This document shows positions 1-9,993 of a DNA stretch of 53,151 nucleotides, in pieces; the stretch's first letter is position 1, and every line of letters starts with the position of its first letter. Under the pieces are notes generated by a model. The model worked only from the letters and a program-made list of their open reading frames with translations. It was not told the origin of the DNA and did not search any database. Made by a program: the position numbers and the translations under genes. The stretch is from Methanobacteriota archaeon (GTDB taxonomy: Archaea > Thermoplasmatota > Poseidoniia > Poseidoniales > Poseidoniaceae): NCBI GenBank assembly GCA_018659375.1, contig JABJMO010000022.1, positions 1 through 53,151 of the forward strand, read 5' to 3'.

Positions 1-2
1 GT

Positions 3-1946
3 CGTTTAATCAATGCAGGATTTAGATGTCACAACCCAGAATGTATGGAAGAAACAACTGTACGTCCAGATATTCATGAGGTACTACCTGCGCCAAATTT
101 CCTGCCAGGTTTAGTGATTAAGAAAGAAATTAGCCGTTCTGTGATTGATCCAAGTATTGAGGTTACTAGCTATGTCGTCGATGATGATGCAACCATTGCT
201 AATCTTCGTGGGGAAGACGTAAACGGTAATCCATTAGAAAAGGAGGACCCAAGAGCAGCATTGCATTACAGATGGATGTGGGAATTAGAACAACTAGACA
301 AAGTGAATCCAGAACCATTACCGGAACATTTGGATGTTACCTGTCCACATTGTGGCAGCCCTGAAGACCCAATCTATGGTGAGAGAACTGGTGTAGAAGA
401 TCGACTTTCTACTTTCGACCGTGATGGCAATCCAAAACCAGGTATGCTCGTTGAGCGTCACTTGATTGATGGGGATGTCGCAATTTTCAACCGACAACCA
501 TCACTACACAGAATGTCAATGATGGTTCACGAAGTAAGAGTTATGCAAGGGCATACTTTTAGATTTAATCTAGCAGTATGTACTCCATATAACGCTGATT
601 TCGATGGCGATGAAATGAATCTCCACGTTATTCAATCTGAAGAAGCAAGAGCTGAAGCGAAAATTCTGATGCGTGTCCAAGAACACATACTAACCCCAAG
701 ATATGGCGGTGCAGTTATTGGTGGTATCCACGATCACATTTCAGGGGCTTATTTATTGTCAAGACCTGGAACTCTAATTCGTGTTGAATACGGCCTAGAA
801 ATGCTTGGTAACATTGGATGGACTGGTAAACTACCAGAAATCGTCAAGGATGAAAACGGCAAAGATAGTTTCCGCGGTCAAGATATCATTTCTTTGATTA
901 TACCAGATAATATCCACCTGCGATTTAGAAGTCGTTCAAATGACGACGTTGTAGTTAGAGAGGGAAGTGTTGAAGGAACCCTAGATAAGCGAGCCATTGG
1001 TGCAGAAGATGGAAGGTTGCTAGACGCAATTGTCCAAACGAATGGACCTGAAAAAGGTGCCAAATTCTTGGATGAATTTACTCAATTATCGATTGCTGCA
1101 TGTACTGCACTTGGATTTACTACAGGTATAGATGACGAAGATTTATCTCCGGAATCACTTGAAGCGATTGAAAAAGCCAATGCTGATGCAAGAACCCTTG
1201 TTGAAGAGGAACTTGCTGCATTTGGTAAAGATGGTAATGGCTACGAAACAAGACCGGGTAGAACTCCTAGAGAGACTCTCGAAGAGAATATCATGGTCAT
1301 GCTAGATGAAGGAAAGCAAAAGTCTGGTGACATTGCTAAGGATGAATTGAATCAATCTGGTTCGACAAATGCTGCGGTAAATATGGCAATATCTGGTGCA
1401 AGAGGTTCGATGGACAACTTGACTATGATGGCTGGTTCAATTGGTCAAGCAAAGGTTCGTGGAAAGCGACTAGAAAGAGGTTACAACGACAGAGTTTTAG
1501 CTCACTTCAAGCGTGGCGGACGTGGTGCTTTGGATCGAGGATTTATCTCCAATTCATTCAAGCGTGGTCTTGAGCCAACAGAGTTCTTTATGCTGTCAAT
1601 TTCAGGAAGGGAATCATTAGTCGACACTGCGGTTCGTACTGCAAAATCAGGATATATGCAAAGAAGATTAATCAATGCTATGGATGACTTGAAGGTTTAC
1701 GATGATGAAATGCTATCGGTAAGAAATACTGCTAACAGAATTATTCAGTTTAGTTATGGTGAAGATGGAATTGATCCATCTAGAGGTGTGCATGGTTCTC
1801 CATTCAACATTGATGTAATTGTCGATGATGCACTAGGAACCGAGGGCGCAACTGTAGTAGAAAGGAAATCACGAGAGCGAGACGAGAATGAAGAGGACAT
1901 GGGTGCTTGGGAATTCGAGGCAGAAACAGAAGGAGGCGAAAACTGA
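3..1946 (+). CDS. rpoA1: DNA-directed RNA polymerase subunit A' (partial, 5' end outside window)
   Basis: C-terminal part of the archaeal RNA polymerase largest-subunit N-terminal half. The frame is open to the left edge, so the gene starts before the window; an ATG at 45 is internal. The active-site motif [10 protein letters not shown], whose aspartates bind the catalytic magnesium, is encoded at 591-620, preceded by the conserved [13 protein letters not shown] block. A CPHC pair upstream looks like part of a zinc site inside an insertion. The gene ends in an acidic tail and its TGA overlaps the rpoA2 ATG by one base, indicating translational coupling. Start not visible; identity very secure. 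Confidence 0.97.
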   Translation, partial: RLINAGFRCHNPECMEETTVRPDIHEVLPAPNFLPGLVIKKEISRSVIDPSIEVTSYVVDDDATIANLRGEDVNGNPLEKEDPRAALHYRWMWELEQLDKVNPEPLPEHLDVTCPHCGSPEDPIYGERTGVEDRLSTFDRDGNPKPGMLVERHLIDGDVAIFNRQPSLHRMSMMVHEVRVMQGHTFRFNLAVCTPYNADFDGDEMNLHVIQSEEARAEAKILMRVQEHILTPRYGGAVIGGIHDHISGAYLLSRPGTLIRVEYGLEMLGNIGWTGKLPEIVKDENGKDSFRGQDIISLIIPDNIHLRFRSRSNDDVVVREGSVEGTLDKRAIGAEDGRLLDAIVQTNGPEKGAKFLDEFTQLSIAACTALGFTTGIDDEDLSPESLEAIEKANADARTLVEEELAAFGKDGNGYETRPGRTPRETLEENIMVMLDEGKQKSGDIAKDELNQSGSTNAAVNMAISGARGSMDNLTMMAGSIGQAKVRGKRLERGYNDRVLAHFKRGGRGALDRGFISNSFKRGLEPTEFFMLSISGRESLVDTAVRTAKSGYMQRRLINAMDDLKVYDDEMLSVRNTANRIIQFSYGEDGIDPSRGVHGSPFNIDVIVDDALGTEGATVVERKSRERDENEEDMGAWEFEAETEGGEN

Positions 1947-3517
1947 TGGTAGTAAAGAGTGCAACCAAGAAGAAACTAATGGACCTAGGAATTGATGAGA
2001 ATTTTGCTCATATTCTAGCAGATGACCGTAAGTGGGATGATGTCAAGATTCTACCAGCAGAAAACATTGCTCAAATCTGTGAAACAGATTCAGAAACCGC
2101 TGGTAAAATCAAAGGAATTATTGATGGTGCGAACCAAAAAAATAAGTTAGCAAATAATGAAGCAATTGGTCCAGTAACATCGGTAAGACTGAGCCGAACT
2201 GGTCGTAAATCTAGAGCCAGGTCAAGGGTAAAATCCACAGCTGAAATGGATACCTACAATTCTGAAGCAAAATTGATTGGGTTAGAAGATGAATTATGCG
2301 ATGACCCAGTCTACAAATCACTTGTCGCTGCTGTTGAAGAGTCGGGATCCCGTAGATTTACTAACAGAATCTTTCATGATCTAACCGTTGCAATTCATGC
2401 AAGAGGTAAGAATAAAATCACTAAGCCTCAAGCGAAAAAGGTAGTTCAAGAATCGATTTTTGCTTTGAAAAGAGCCAGTATTGACCCTTATGAAGCTGCA
2501 GGTATTATCACCGCCCAATCTATTGGTGAACCAGGCACGCAGATGACAATGCGTACTTTCCACTATGCTGGTGTTGCAACTGTTAACGTGACTCAAGGTC
2601 TTCCTAGAATTATTGAAATTGTTGATGCTAGAAAAGTACCTCAAACACCAACTATGACCATTAGACTAGCTGGAGACAAGAAAAGTTCTGCAGAAGAGGC
2701 ACAAAAATTAGCGGCTTCCATTGAAGTTACCACGACTGTTGGTATCGCAACTCTAGAGACCGACGTTGCTCAAAGAAGATTAGTTTTGAAACTAAACAAA
2801 TCTAACTTGAAGCAAAAGAATATGACTGGTGCTGAAGTTAAAGATAAATTAGAACAAGCAACCAGACTTCTAGTTCAAGCAGACAAGGAAAAGAATCCTT
2901 CTAAGCTCACTATGATACCGGGAGTTCACTCTGCGGAAGACTTGGCTGACTTGGCAGAAAACCCACCATCTTACACAATGTTGTTACAACTTGAAGAAAA
3001 AATACGTGACTTAAGATTAAAGGGTATTCCAAACGTAGAAAGAGCAAATGTTCAACTTGACGATAAAACAGGTGAATATTATCTTTCAACAATCGGCTCA
3101 AACCTTTCAAGAGTAAGCGAAATTGAAACAATTGATCGAAGTAGAACATATACCAACAACATTATTGAAATCTATGAATATCTTGGTATCGAAGCTGCAA
3201 GACAAGCAATCGTCAACGAATTACAAGCAACACTTGATGGAGCTAGATTAGAAGTCGACGTTAGGCACTTGTTACTTGTTGCAGATGTCATGACATCTGA
3301 AGGTGAAGTTAGAGCAATTGGCCGACACGGAGTATCTGGAACAAAGCACAGTATTCTAGCACGTGCTGCATTCGAAGTTACCGTTAACCATCTTTTGAAG
3401 GCGGGAATTATTGGTGAAAGAGATCAACTAACCGGTGTTGCAGAAAACATTATTGTCGGTCAACCAATTTCACTGGGAACAGGTAGTGTAGAATTGTACT
3501 ATATCCCTGAAGAGTGA
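1946..3517 (+). CDS. rpoA2: DNA-directed RNA polymerase subunit A'' with N-terminal extension
   Basis: C-terminal half of the split largest RNA polymerase subunit, 523 residues. I chose ATG 1946 because AGGAGG lies at 1931-1936 and the ATG overlaps the rpoA1 stop; an upstream in-frame ATG at 1907 would read through the end of rpoA1. The conserved block [19 protein letters not shown] (trigger-loop/bridge region) lies near residue 187, followed by the FHYAGVA and [10 protein letters not shown] signatures. Typical A'' proteins are about 390 residues with this block far nearer the start, so about 120 residues are extra. The first 60 or so resemble helix-hairpin-helix DNA-binding units. Identity secure; role of the extension unknown. 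Confidence 0.96.
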   Translation: MVVKSATKKKLMDLGIDENFAHILADDRKWDDVKILPAENIAQICETDSETAGKIKGIIDGANQKNKLANNEAIGPVTSVRLSRTGRKSRARSRVKSTAEMDTYNSEAKLIGLEDELCDDPVYKSLVAAVEESGSRRFTNRIFHDLTVAIHARGKNKITKPQAKKVVQESIFALKRASIDPYEAAGIITAQSIGEPGTQMTMRTFHYAGVATVNVTQGLPRIIEIVDARKVPQTPTMTIRLAGDKKSSAEEAQKLAASIEVTTTVGIATLETDVAQRRLVLKLNKSNLKQKNMTGAEVKDKLEQATRLLVQADKEKNPSKLTMIPGVHSAEDLADLAENPPSYTMLLQLEEKIRDLRLKGIPNVERANVQLDDKTGEYYLSTIGSNLSRVSEIETIDRSRTYTNNIIEIYEYLGIEAARQAIVNELQATLDGARLEVDVRHLLLVADVMTSEGEVRAIGRHGVSGTKHSILARAAFEVTVNHLLKAGIIGERDQLTGVAENIIVGQPISLGTGSVELYYIPEE

Positions 3518-3561
3518 TACAATCAACCATGAGAAACAATGTGGAGTATGGAGAGATAAAT

Positions 3562-3861
3562 ATGGATTTAAGTAGACAACTGAAAAACGCAATATCAACA
3601 GGTAAACTGTTATTTGGACAAAGACAAGCAGTAGATGCATGTGCATCTGGTGAAGCAAAATTGATTATTCTAGCAGCAAATTGCCCAGAAGATTACATCA
3701 ATACTTTGCATGCAAACCATCCAAGTGTCATAAAACATAGAGCAAATCTAGTCAATCGTGAACTTGGAATCGCTTGCGGTAAGCCATTCGCAGTTTCCAC
3801 AATTACAGTTTTAGAAGGCGGAGATAGTGAAATACTTTCTCTTGATTCTAACATTGAGTGA
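3562..3861 (+). CDS. rpl30e: Ribosomal protein L30e
   Basis: Large-subunit ribosomal protein eL30 of the L7Ae/L30e RNA-binding fold, 99 residues, the normal family length. Recognisable signatures are the N-terminal helix before STGKLLFGQRQAV, then KLIILAANCPED and the C-terminal LGIACGKPFAVSTITVLEGG. ATG 3562 is preceded by GGAGAG at 3550-3555 and gives the expected N terminus; the longer frame from 3514 adds unlike residues and overlaps the rpoA2 stop. It follows rpoA2 by 44 bases, the usual archaeal order. The nusA and rps12 genes that commonly follow are absent here. Confidence 0.95.
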   Translation: MDLSRQLKNAISTGKLLFGQRQAVDACASGEAKLIILAANCPEDYINTLHANHPSVIKHRANLVNRELGIACGKPFAVSTITVLEGGDSEILSLDSNIE

Positions 3862-3931
3862 TATTGGAAATAAGCGCCAAATAGGGAAGGTTTCATTTCC
3901 TTCTCATCACTAGCACACATAGGGCTAGCCT

Positions 3932-6900
3932 ATGGCAAGGAAAAATATTGGGAAATCGCTTATCGCAAATGTGTTGATTATTGTTCTGATAATAGGTTCC
4001 TTTTCCTCAATTAATTTAAATGAAAAGAGCACTAATCATAAACTGCTTGAAGATAATTTCGAAGATCTACCCAAGATGTTTAGTCAAAGAAACTCCAATG
4101 ATTGGTCAGCATCCGGTAGTGCTCCTAACCCTGTAGTAGCAATGGCCATTGATACATCATCAAACAACGAAATAGTAGCAGCAGGAGTCATTAGCGGATC
4201 TACAACTATGTCTATTGGCTCAGCATCGATTACATCAGGTCAATATGTAGAACCATGGATTGCTAAAGCGGACAGCAACGGAAACTGGCAATGGATAGAA
4301 AAAATTTCTATTACTGGTACGTCACAATATGCCGAAGCTTCCATTACGGATATTTCAGTTGCTGCGAATGGTGACATCTTTGCAACAGGTATGTTTTACG
4401 AGTCTATAGCGTTTGGTAGTATTGTACTGACTTCAACAGGATATTGGGATTGCTGGACTGCAAAGTTATCATCTTCAGGGCAGTGGCAATGGGCTGAATC
4501 GCTTAGAGGCGATGGAGATTATGACGGAGTCACTGTAACGACTTTAGACGTTGTCTATGGGACTTCCATTACCACAGATTCTAATTCAAATCCGATCATT
4601 GGTGGATTCTTTTTAGGTAATACGGATGTTGGTGTAGCTGCAGATACAGGTGCACAAAACGGAGACGACATCGAGATTTTCGTGGCTAAATATTCCAACT
4701 CCGGTAATTTAGAATGGACTGAAGTTGCCAGAGGACAAGGAATCCAAGAAGTTAACAGTATGGCTGTTGATAGCAGCAATAATATTTGGATTTCAACAAC
4801 CTTCGAAGTAAGTATGACTTTTGGTAGCGTTGTTGCCAATGCGGGAATTAACGAAATACCTGTCGGCATTGCAATGATTACTAACTCTGGGAGTTGGCAA
4901 TCAGCCTACGCAACTGCGGGTAGTGGACAAGCATCAATTACTGATTTTGAAATAGACGACCAAAATAATATCTTGATGACTGGATTTCACAGTGGTAGTG
5001 TTACCTTTGGCACTCAATTAACTAATGCAGGTCAAAGTGATGCACTAATTGCCAGTATGTCTCCTTCAGGGGCTTGGAATTGGGCAAAATCAATTGGTGG
5101 CAGTAGTTATGATGTTGGTTCTGGAGTAGCATACGACTCGGATACAGGATATACGATGATGGGATTATCATCCCAAAGTTCCTTTTCTTTTGGGGGTAAA
5201 AGTTTCACACCTCGGGGATTAAATGATTCATTAGTAGTAAGTTTTGATTCGAATGGTGGCTCAGTCTCTTTATTTGACGCAGGCAGTGCTGACGATGATG
5301 GAGTTGCTGGAATTTCTCTTATGCCAAATGGTGCGCTGGTAGTTGTTGGTAATTACAACGGAACTATTGATTTTGGTACTTCAAGTGCGCCTACACAAAC
5401 AACGTCAGTTTTGATGCCATATGTTTGGCTAACTGAAACTATAGCAGTGTTAGACGCAGATGGTGATGGAGTTGCAGACGAAGATGATAATTGTCCAAAC
5501 ATTGCTAATCCTGGCCAAGAAAATACCGATCTTGATTCAGAAGGTGATGCTTGTGATTCAGATGATGATAATGACGGAATAACTGATAATTTCCCGGATA
5601 ACTGTCCAAGAAATAGCCAAACAGGATGGACTAGTACCAGAGATTTCAACGATCCTGCTAGTTCTACTGATTGGGATAATGATGGTTGTAAAGATGACCA
5701 TCCTGAGGATAATGATGATGATAATGATGGAGTATTAGATGTAGACGATACTTGTCCAAGAACCTCATTTAACCCACCTCGACCGACATGGATATCAGAA
5801 CTTGGAACTGATATGGATGGAGATGGCTGCCGTGATAGCGATGAGGATTTGAATGATGATGGGGATGATTTTGATGACTCATTTGATGACTGTCCAACAT
5901 ATTACGGTACATCTACTCAAGGTGAACAGGGTTGTGCTGATTCAGATCAAGACTCATGGTCTGATAATAGCGATACATGCCCTTTGCAACCGGGTAACTC
6001 TACAGAAAATGGTAAAATAGGCTGTCTTGATTCTGATGGTGATGGATGGGCAAATGTAGATGATGCATTTGATTATGAACCGTCCCAGTGGTTGGATTCA
6101 GATGGTGATGGGTTTGGCGATAATGCTGCAGGTCTTAACCCAGATGATTGTCTAGAGATATCTGGTGATTCACTTTACGACCGACTGGGTTGTTACGATT
6201 TTGATGGCGATGGTTACTCAAACCCTGAAGGTAATTGGGATTCTGATAATGGTGCCGACGCTTTCCCGGTGAATCCGTTACAGTGGTCTGATTTTGATGG
6301 CGATGGATTAGGTGATAATTGGGGTAACCTTTCATGGACGGACCGTCCTGAAGGATGGCCTGGTCAGTATGTCGAATCAATCGCCGAAAATGAACAAGAT
6401 ACTTGTCCACTACAGTTTGGAAATTCAAACCAAAACGGAGCATATGGCTGCCCAGACCTTGATGGGGATGGTTGGTATGATGCAATTGACAGTTTCATCA
6501 ACGAACCCAGCCAATGGGCGGATTCAGATGGTGATGGGTTTGGTGATAATCTAGATGGTTTTAATGGAGATTATTGTAAAGACATAGCTGGTGATTCTAC
6601 CGACGACCGTAAAGGTTGTATTGACAGTGATAGTGATGGTTACTCTGATACAGATGAATTTTGGACAAAATATAGTGGCGGAGATGTCTTTGCCCAAGAT
6701 GCAACACAATGGTCAGATATCGATGGTGATGGATATGGAGATAATCCGGGCTATCCATTGTCAGATGATTGTATAGAAGTTGCAGGAGATTCCTCAGTTG
6801 ATCGAACTGGATGCTCAGACTTTGATTCAGATGGTTTCTCAGATCCAACAAGTGGATGGGACCTTTCGTCTGGTGCAGATGCTTGTCCTAGTGTAATTGG

Positions 6901-7378
6901 TAATTCTACAAATGATCGTAATGGTTGTTACGACAGTGATGGCGATGGTTACTCCAATAAGGATAACCAATGGAGTTATTCAGATGGAGCAGATGGATAT
7001 CCGGATGATCCAACTAGATGGGGTCTGCCTCCAAGTAGTGATAGTTCATCATTTGGAACGGTGGCAATTGCTGGAGGCGGTGTTCTAATATTGGTGATTT
7101 TAGGTTCGCTATTGTTCTTGCGCGGCAGGAACAGAGAGGACACCATGATGCCAAGTCAAATGGGATATCATAACCAGCAGAACAATTATGCCACACATGA
7201 CAAGATTATTCCTGCAGTAAACCATCAATCAGCATCTAATGTTACACAACAATACCAGCAGCCAACAGGTCAATCAGATCCAGCTAGAGATTATTACCAA
7301 AATCTAGTTTCTCAAGGTTATCCGCATGAGCATGCGGTAGCATATACCCAGCAATACTTCCCAAGTTTTCAAGGGTGA
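3932..7378 (+). CDS. Surface protein: beta-propeller repeats, thrombospondin type 3 repeats, C-terminal anchor
   Basis: 1148-residue predicted cell-surface protein. Residues 1-30 form a signal peptide (basic start, then a hydrophobic run). Residues about 45-500 contain SBBP-like propeller repeats with recurring WQW and FG(S/T) elements. Residues about 509-1035 are a long series of DxDxDG calcium-binding repeats of the thrombospondin type 3 kind, with cysteine pairs. A transmembrane helix at about 1043-1064 is followed by RGRNRED, so the roughly 80-residue tail should be cytosolic. That tail is Q/N-rich and ends in a short helical motif resembling SHOCT-type oligomerisation segments. Likely adhesin or particle-binding protein; ligand unknown. 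Confidence 0.8.
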   Translation: MARKNIGKSLIANVLIIVLIIGSFSSINLNEKSTNHKLLEDNFEDLPKMFSQRNSNDWSASGSAPNPVVAMAIDTSSNNEIVAAGVISGSTTMSIGSASITSGQYVEPWIAKADSNGNWQWIEKISITGTSQYAEASITDISVAANGDIFATGMFYESIAFGSIVLTSTGYWDCWTAKLSSSGQWQWAESLRGDGDYDGVTVTTLDVVYGTSITTDSNSNPIIGGFFLGNTDVGVAADTGAQNGDDIEIFVAKYSNSGNLEWTEVARGQGIQEVNSMAVDSSNNIWISTTFEVSMTFGSVVANAGINEIPVGIAMITNSGSWQSAYATAGSGQASITDFEIDDQNNILMTGFHSGSVTFGTQLTNAGQSDALIASMSPSGAWNWAKSIGGSSYDVGSGVAYDSDTGYTMMGLSSQSSFSFGGKSFTPRGLNDSLVVSFDSNGGSVSLFDAGSADDDGVAGISLMPNGALVVVGNYNGTIDFGTSSAPTQTTSVLMPYVWLTETIAVLDADGDGVADEDDNCPNIANPGQENTDLDSEGDACDSDDDNDGITDNFPDNCPRNSQTGWTSTRDFNDPASSTDWDNDGCKDDHPEDNDDDNDGVLDVDDTCPRTSFNPPRPTWISELGTDMDGDGCRDSDEDLNDDGDDFDDSFDDCPTYYGTSTQGEQGCADSDQDSWSDNSDTCPLQPGNSTENGKIGCLDSDGDGWANVDDAFDYEPSQWLDSDGDGFGDNAAGLNPDDCLEISGDSLYDRLGCYDFDGDGYSNPEGNWDSDNGADAFPVNPLQWSDFDGDGLGDNWGNLSWTDRPEGWPGQYVESIAENEQDTCPLQFGNSNQNGAYGCPDLDGDGWYDAIDSFINEPSQWADSDGDGFGDNLDGFNGDYCKDIAGDSTDDRKGCIDSDSDGYSDTDEFWTKYSGGDVFAQDATQWSDIDGDGYGDNPGYPLSDDCIEVAGDSSVDRTGCSDFDSDGFSDPTSGWDLSSGADACPSVIGNSTNDRNGCYDSDGDGYSNKDNQWSYSDGADGYPDDPTRWGLPPSSDSSSFGTVAIAGGGVLILVILGSLLFLRGRNREDTMMPSQMGYHNQQNNYATHDKIIPAVNHQSASNVTQQYQQPTGQSDPARDYYQNLVSQGYPHEHAVAYTQQYFPSFQG
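5455..7020 (+). repeat. Degenerate tandem repeats encoding DxDxDG calcium loops
   Basis: Protein-level tandem repeats inside the surface gene. Variants of GATTCAGATGGTGATGG recur many times at irregular spacing (for example near 6091 and 6523), encoding DSDGDG-type calcium loops of thrombospondin type 3 repeats. The irregular period and silent differences show coding repeats under protein selection, not a CRISPR or satellite array. Confidence 0.75.
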
Positions 7379-7435
7379 ACTGTTAGCGAAATTATCGTTT
7401 TTTAGCCGCTAGAAATTAATCTTATAATAATAATC

Positions 7436-8599
7436 TCAAGTTAATACTTCCAGCAACCTATCTTGCTCAGCAGCCATACGTAGTTCCATAGCGATTCTTC
7501 GACCACTAGACATTGGCTTTCTCCATGTGGCGTTACCGTATGGATGGCCAACATTAACGTGTACGTTGGTTCCACCACCTAATCTTGGAGCGACATCATA
7601 AATGTAGTAATTCATATCCTTATCGATACAGGTTTGAAGACAAAAGGGACCAATTATTCCAGGGTCATAATGCTCTTTGCTAGCTTTGATAAACTTCTCA
7701 CCAAGTTCGAATGCTTTCTCAAGTAATGATTCTCTAATAGTTGCTGTATTATGTCCTACGACAGTCATTTCAGGAATTTGTTGATGTATTGGCATTGTCA
7801 TTTGTTGCGGAGCTGGAAGTCGAACATGGCCGTCAAGCGATGATTCAAATCGCCAGTCAACACCTAAGAGTTCTAATTTCTCTCCCTCTTCTGCTAATGG
7901 GCTGTAAAAGAAGTTTAGATTAAACACTGGACCAATAACGTACCGTTCAATCCTAGCTCCATCAAGTGACGCTTGATCAATTACTCCTTCTTTGAGCAGT
8001 GCCTGAGATTTTTCACTATATTCAGTAAACGATGCACAGGTGAAGAAACCTCTTTCAAGTTTCTTTTGCGCATGATGTAATTTGACAATTACAAGACAGT
8101 CAATATCTTCTGGATGGCTTATTGCCTCTGGAAATGGGAGGCCGGCTTTTTCCAAGATCCAGTAATAATCTTGCTCTTCAGTTCTTTCTTCCATTCGCAA
8201 CATATTTCTAGAACCAAATAATGGAACTTTGAAAGTATTTTCAACATCGTCAATTGTCGAATATGAAGTAAATGAACGGTTTGGAATATATACCACATTT
8301 CTTTTACGCATCTCTGTTTGCATATCGGGATTCATAACGTCATTAAATGAGGACATTATGATGCTTTTGTCAACCATTCCTCTTACAACTCTGCCAGAAT
8401 TAGTTCGATGTGTTTTGAAATAATTAGCGTAGGTTTTGTGACGTCCTTCTTTGCAGTATGCTACTGTGGGGAATCCTTCTTCAATTGCTCCATCACATAT
8501 ATCCAATGCAGAGTGCGAGGCAGTCATACCAATTCGCAGTTTAAGTCGGTCATAGTTGTCAACAATTTGAGCAACTTCTTCCCGATTAATCATGGTCAC
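7436..8599 (-). CDS. purP: 5-formaminoimidazole-4-carboxamide ribotide synthetase (PurP-type)
   Basis: Archaeal formate-dependent enzyme making FAICAR from AICAR, ATP and formate, the second-last step to IMP. The 387-residue product fits the family (about 360). It shows the PurP N-terminal TASHSALDICDGA and KEGRHKTYANYF, then an ATP-grasp body with VIVKLHHAQKKLERGFF, and the C-terminal APRLGGGTNVHVNVGHPY block. The start may be ATG 8599 or the second methionine two codons in. It runs convergent with the surface gene, 57 bases apart. PurP replaces bacterial PurH transformylase in many archaea, supporting the archaeal assignment. Substrate inferred from family. Confidence 0.92.
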   Translation of the reverse strand: MTMINREEVAQIVDNYDRLKLRIGMTASHSALDICDGAIEEGFPTVAYCKEGRHKTYANYFKTHRTNSGRVVRGMVDKSIIMSSFNDVMNPDMQTEMRKRNVVYIPNRSFTSYSTIDDVENTFKVPLFGSRNMLRMEERTEEQDYYWILEKAGLPFPEAISHPEDIDCLVIVKLHHAQKKLERGFFTCASFTEYSEKSQALLKEGVIDQASLDGARIERYVIGPVFNLNFFYSPLAEEGEKLELLGVDWRFESSLDGHVRLPAPQQMTMPIHQQIPEMTVVGHNTATIRESLLEKAFELGEKFIKASKEHYDPGIIGPFCLQTCIDKDMNYYIYDVAPRLGGGTNVHVNVGHPYGNATWRKPMSSGRRIAMELRMAAEQDRLLEVLT

Positions 8600-8642
8600 G
8601 CCTCACACTTGCTTTCTTACAGACGGTATTTGATGTTTGACA

Positions 8643-9521
8643 TCAGTCAAATTTCTGTAATTGCATAAGTTCTTCAGTAGATAATGTGTCTCCTGACATA
8701 AGTTTGCTCATCAAATCTTGAACTTGAACTCTTGCTCCAGATTTACCTTTTCCGTTACTAATACCAGACATTGCTGATAACATATCTTGAGCAGAGTGTA
8801 AACAACGAAGAGATACTATGTACAAATGGTGTGCTTTGTCAGCTTCTTTCTTTGACTTACGTAATTCTCTGTGGCATGATTCAGCCTTTTCTCTTTGCTT
8901 GTCAACTTCTTTGTTCCACTGAAGCATCAGTTCATGTGCTTCTTGAGCAGCATTAGCTGCGTTTTGTACTTCTTCGTGTGCTTCCTCTTGTTCTGCTAAG
9001 GCAGCCCTTAAGTCATCTCGAAGCGATGTCATATCGTCGTTTTTATCATCAACAGAGTTCATCTTTTTGAGTAAAGAACTGATTTCTTTCATTCTTTTCA
9101 TGACTTTAGTTTCGTTTTTACCAGTGTGTCGGCCTTGCTCAAACTCTCTTTCGAGTCTCTGAAGTTCACGCTTTAGTGTGTGTGGCGTGACCGGTTTCTG
9201 GCCTCTTCGACCTCTTTGATTATCTTGTTCTGGAGCACCGCCTCTTGATACATCAAGTTTAGACTTAATGTCCTTTACTTTGACGTTTGCATCTTGTCGA
9301 ATTTGCTTCTTTTCTCTAACCAATTCGTTCATCTGCTCTCGAATATCTCTTTGCTCACGAACTTGAACAATTAATTCTTTAACTTCCCCATTGAGTTCAT
9401 TTCTAGCGGTTGAATGGGTTTTTGACTTCTTATTCCACTCATCTCGTGTTTCACGAAAAGCTGTCGCTTTTTCGTTAACCATATTCTTCTTTTCTTCGAG
9501 AACTTGACTGATTTCTGCCAT
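8643..9521 (-). CDS. COG1340-type coiled-coil protein with C-terminal SGDTLSTEEL motif
   Basis: 292-residue protein that is almost wholly charged heptad coiled coil, rich in E/K/R/Q, of the archaeal COG1340 kind. I prefer ATG 9521 (MAEISQVLEEKK) because GGTGAG lies just upstream; an in-frame start at 9554 adds 11 unlike residues. A glycine-rich hinge at about residues 92-105 breaks the coil. The last 17 or so residues (KLMSGDTLSTEELMQLQ) form a compact motif also seen near the C terminus of the nucleotidyltransferase at 10483-12546. No catalytic motif is visible. Function unknown; the shared motif suggests a common partner. Confidence 0.75.
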   Translation of the reverse strand: MAEISQVLEEKKNMVNEKATAFRETRDEWNKKSKTHSTARNELNGEVKELIVQVREQRDIREQMNELVREKKQIRQDANVKVKDIKSKLDVSRGGAPEQDNQRGRRGQKPVTPHTLKRELQRLEREFEQGRHTGKNETKVMKRMKEISSLLKKMNSVDDKNDDMTSLRDDLRAALAEQEEAHEEVQNAANAAQEAHELMLQWNKEVDKQREKAESCHRELRKSKKEADKAHHLYIVSLRCLHSAQDMLSAMSGISNGKGKSGARVQVQDLMSKLMSGDTLSTEELMQLQKFD

Positions 9522-9626
9522 TGAAAAACTCACCTTGTTGTGTAAGATTCTCACCTTACACTCCCTTGCGACTGATATCCCCCATTTAATGCTTGATATT
9601 TTGCATTGCGCACAGAACTAATCAAC

Positions 9627-9959
9627 TTATCTTGAACTTGCCTTGAGGTAGGCATTCAGTCTGTCGGTGGCGGCGGATATTTGATGCCTTATTGCGCCAA
9701 GATTACACTTTGCTAAACAAAACGCGATGAGGGTGTAGTTTCTCTCTAGTTTATGCACCAGAATAATATGTTTATCAGTTATCAAGGTAGTTGATTGAAA
9801 TTCTTTGGAATTGTTTAGATTATTACCCAACTGTGACATCAGGTGATTGTTTTTTTCTTGATTTGGTTCGATTGCTTTGACAAAACCATCCCCATCAAGT
9901 AGAGCAACGCTCTGGATATCCTTTGACTCGCACAAGTCAGACACCACAAACTCTTCCAT
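9627..9959 (-). CDS. Roadblock/LC7-domain protein
   Basis: 110-residue single-domain protein. VALLDGDGFVKAI near the N terminus, the central TTLITDKHIILVHKLERNYTLIAF strands and the closing amphipathic helix match the roadblock/LC7 fold (helix, two strands, helix, three strands, helix). In bacteria and archaea such proteins usually bind small GTPases or act as dimeric scaffolds. No GTPase gene lies nearby. It follows the GNAT gene by 29 bases but has its own TATA-like element at about -25 to -30 from its ATG and no Shine-Dalgarno, so it may be made from a leaderless mRNA. Fold fairly likely; partner unknown. Confidence 0.65.
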   Translation of the reverse strand: MEEFVVSDLCESKDIQSVALLDGDGFVKAIEPNQEKNNHLMSQLGNNLNNSKEFQSTTLITDKHIILVHKLERNYTLIAFCLAKCNLGAIRHQISAATDRLNAYLKASSR

Positions 9960-9980
9960 GGGTTGACATATTGGTTAGGT

Positions 9981-9993
9981 GTATAATTTTATA
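9981..9993 (-). promoter_or_regulatory. TATA-like element upstream of the roadblock gene
   Basis: On the minus strand this reads TATAAAATTATAC, centred 25-30 bases before ATG 9959, the usual archaeal TATA-to-start distance. The start codon lacks a Shine-Dalgarno, which fits a leaderless transcript. It overlaps the end of the GNAT gene. Confidence 0.4.

Noticed and set aside
1907-1945. Longer start for rpoA2 at 1907
   Set aside because: It reads through the end of rpoA1 in another frame with basic, unlike residues; AGGAGG and ATG 1946 fit better.
3880-3905. GAAGG/CCTTC hairpin after rpl30e as terminator
   Set aside because: Only five base pairs and no following T run; archaeal termination does not need hairpins.
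5455-7020. Repeated GATGGTGATGG blocks as a CRISPR or satellite
   Set aside because: Period irregular, sequences diverge at silent sites and all encode DxDxDG loops in one frame.
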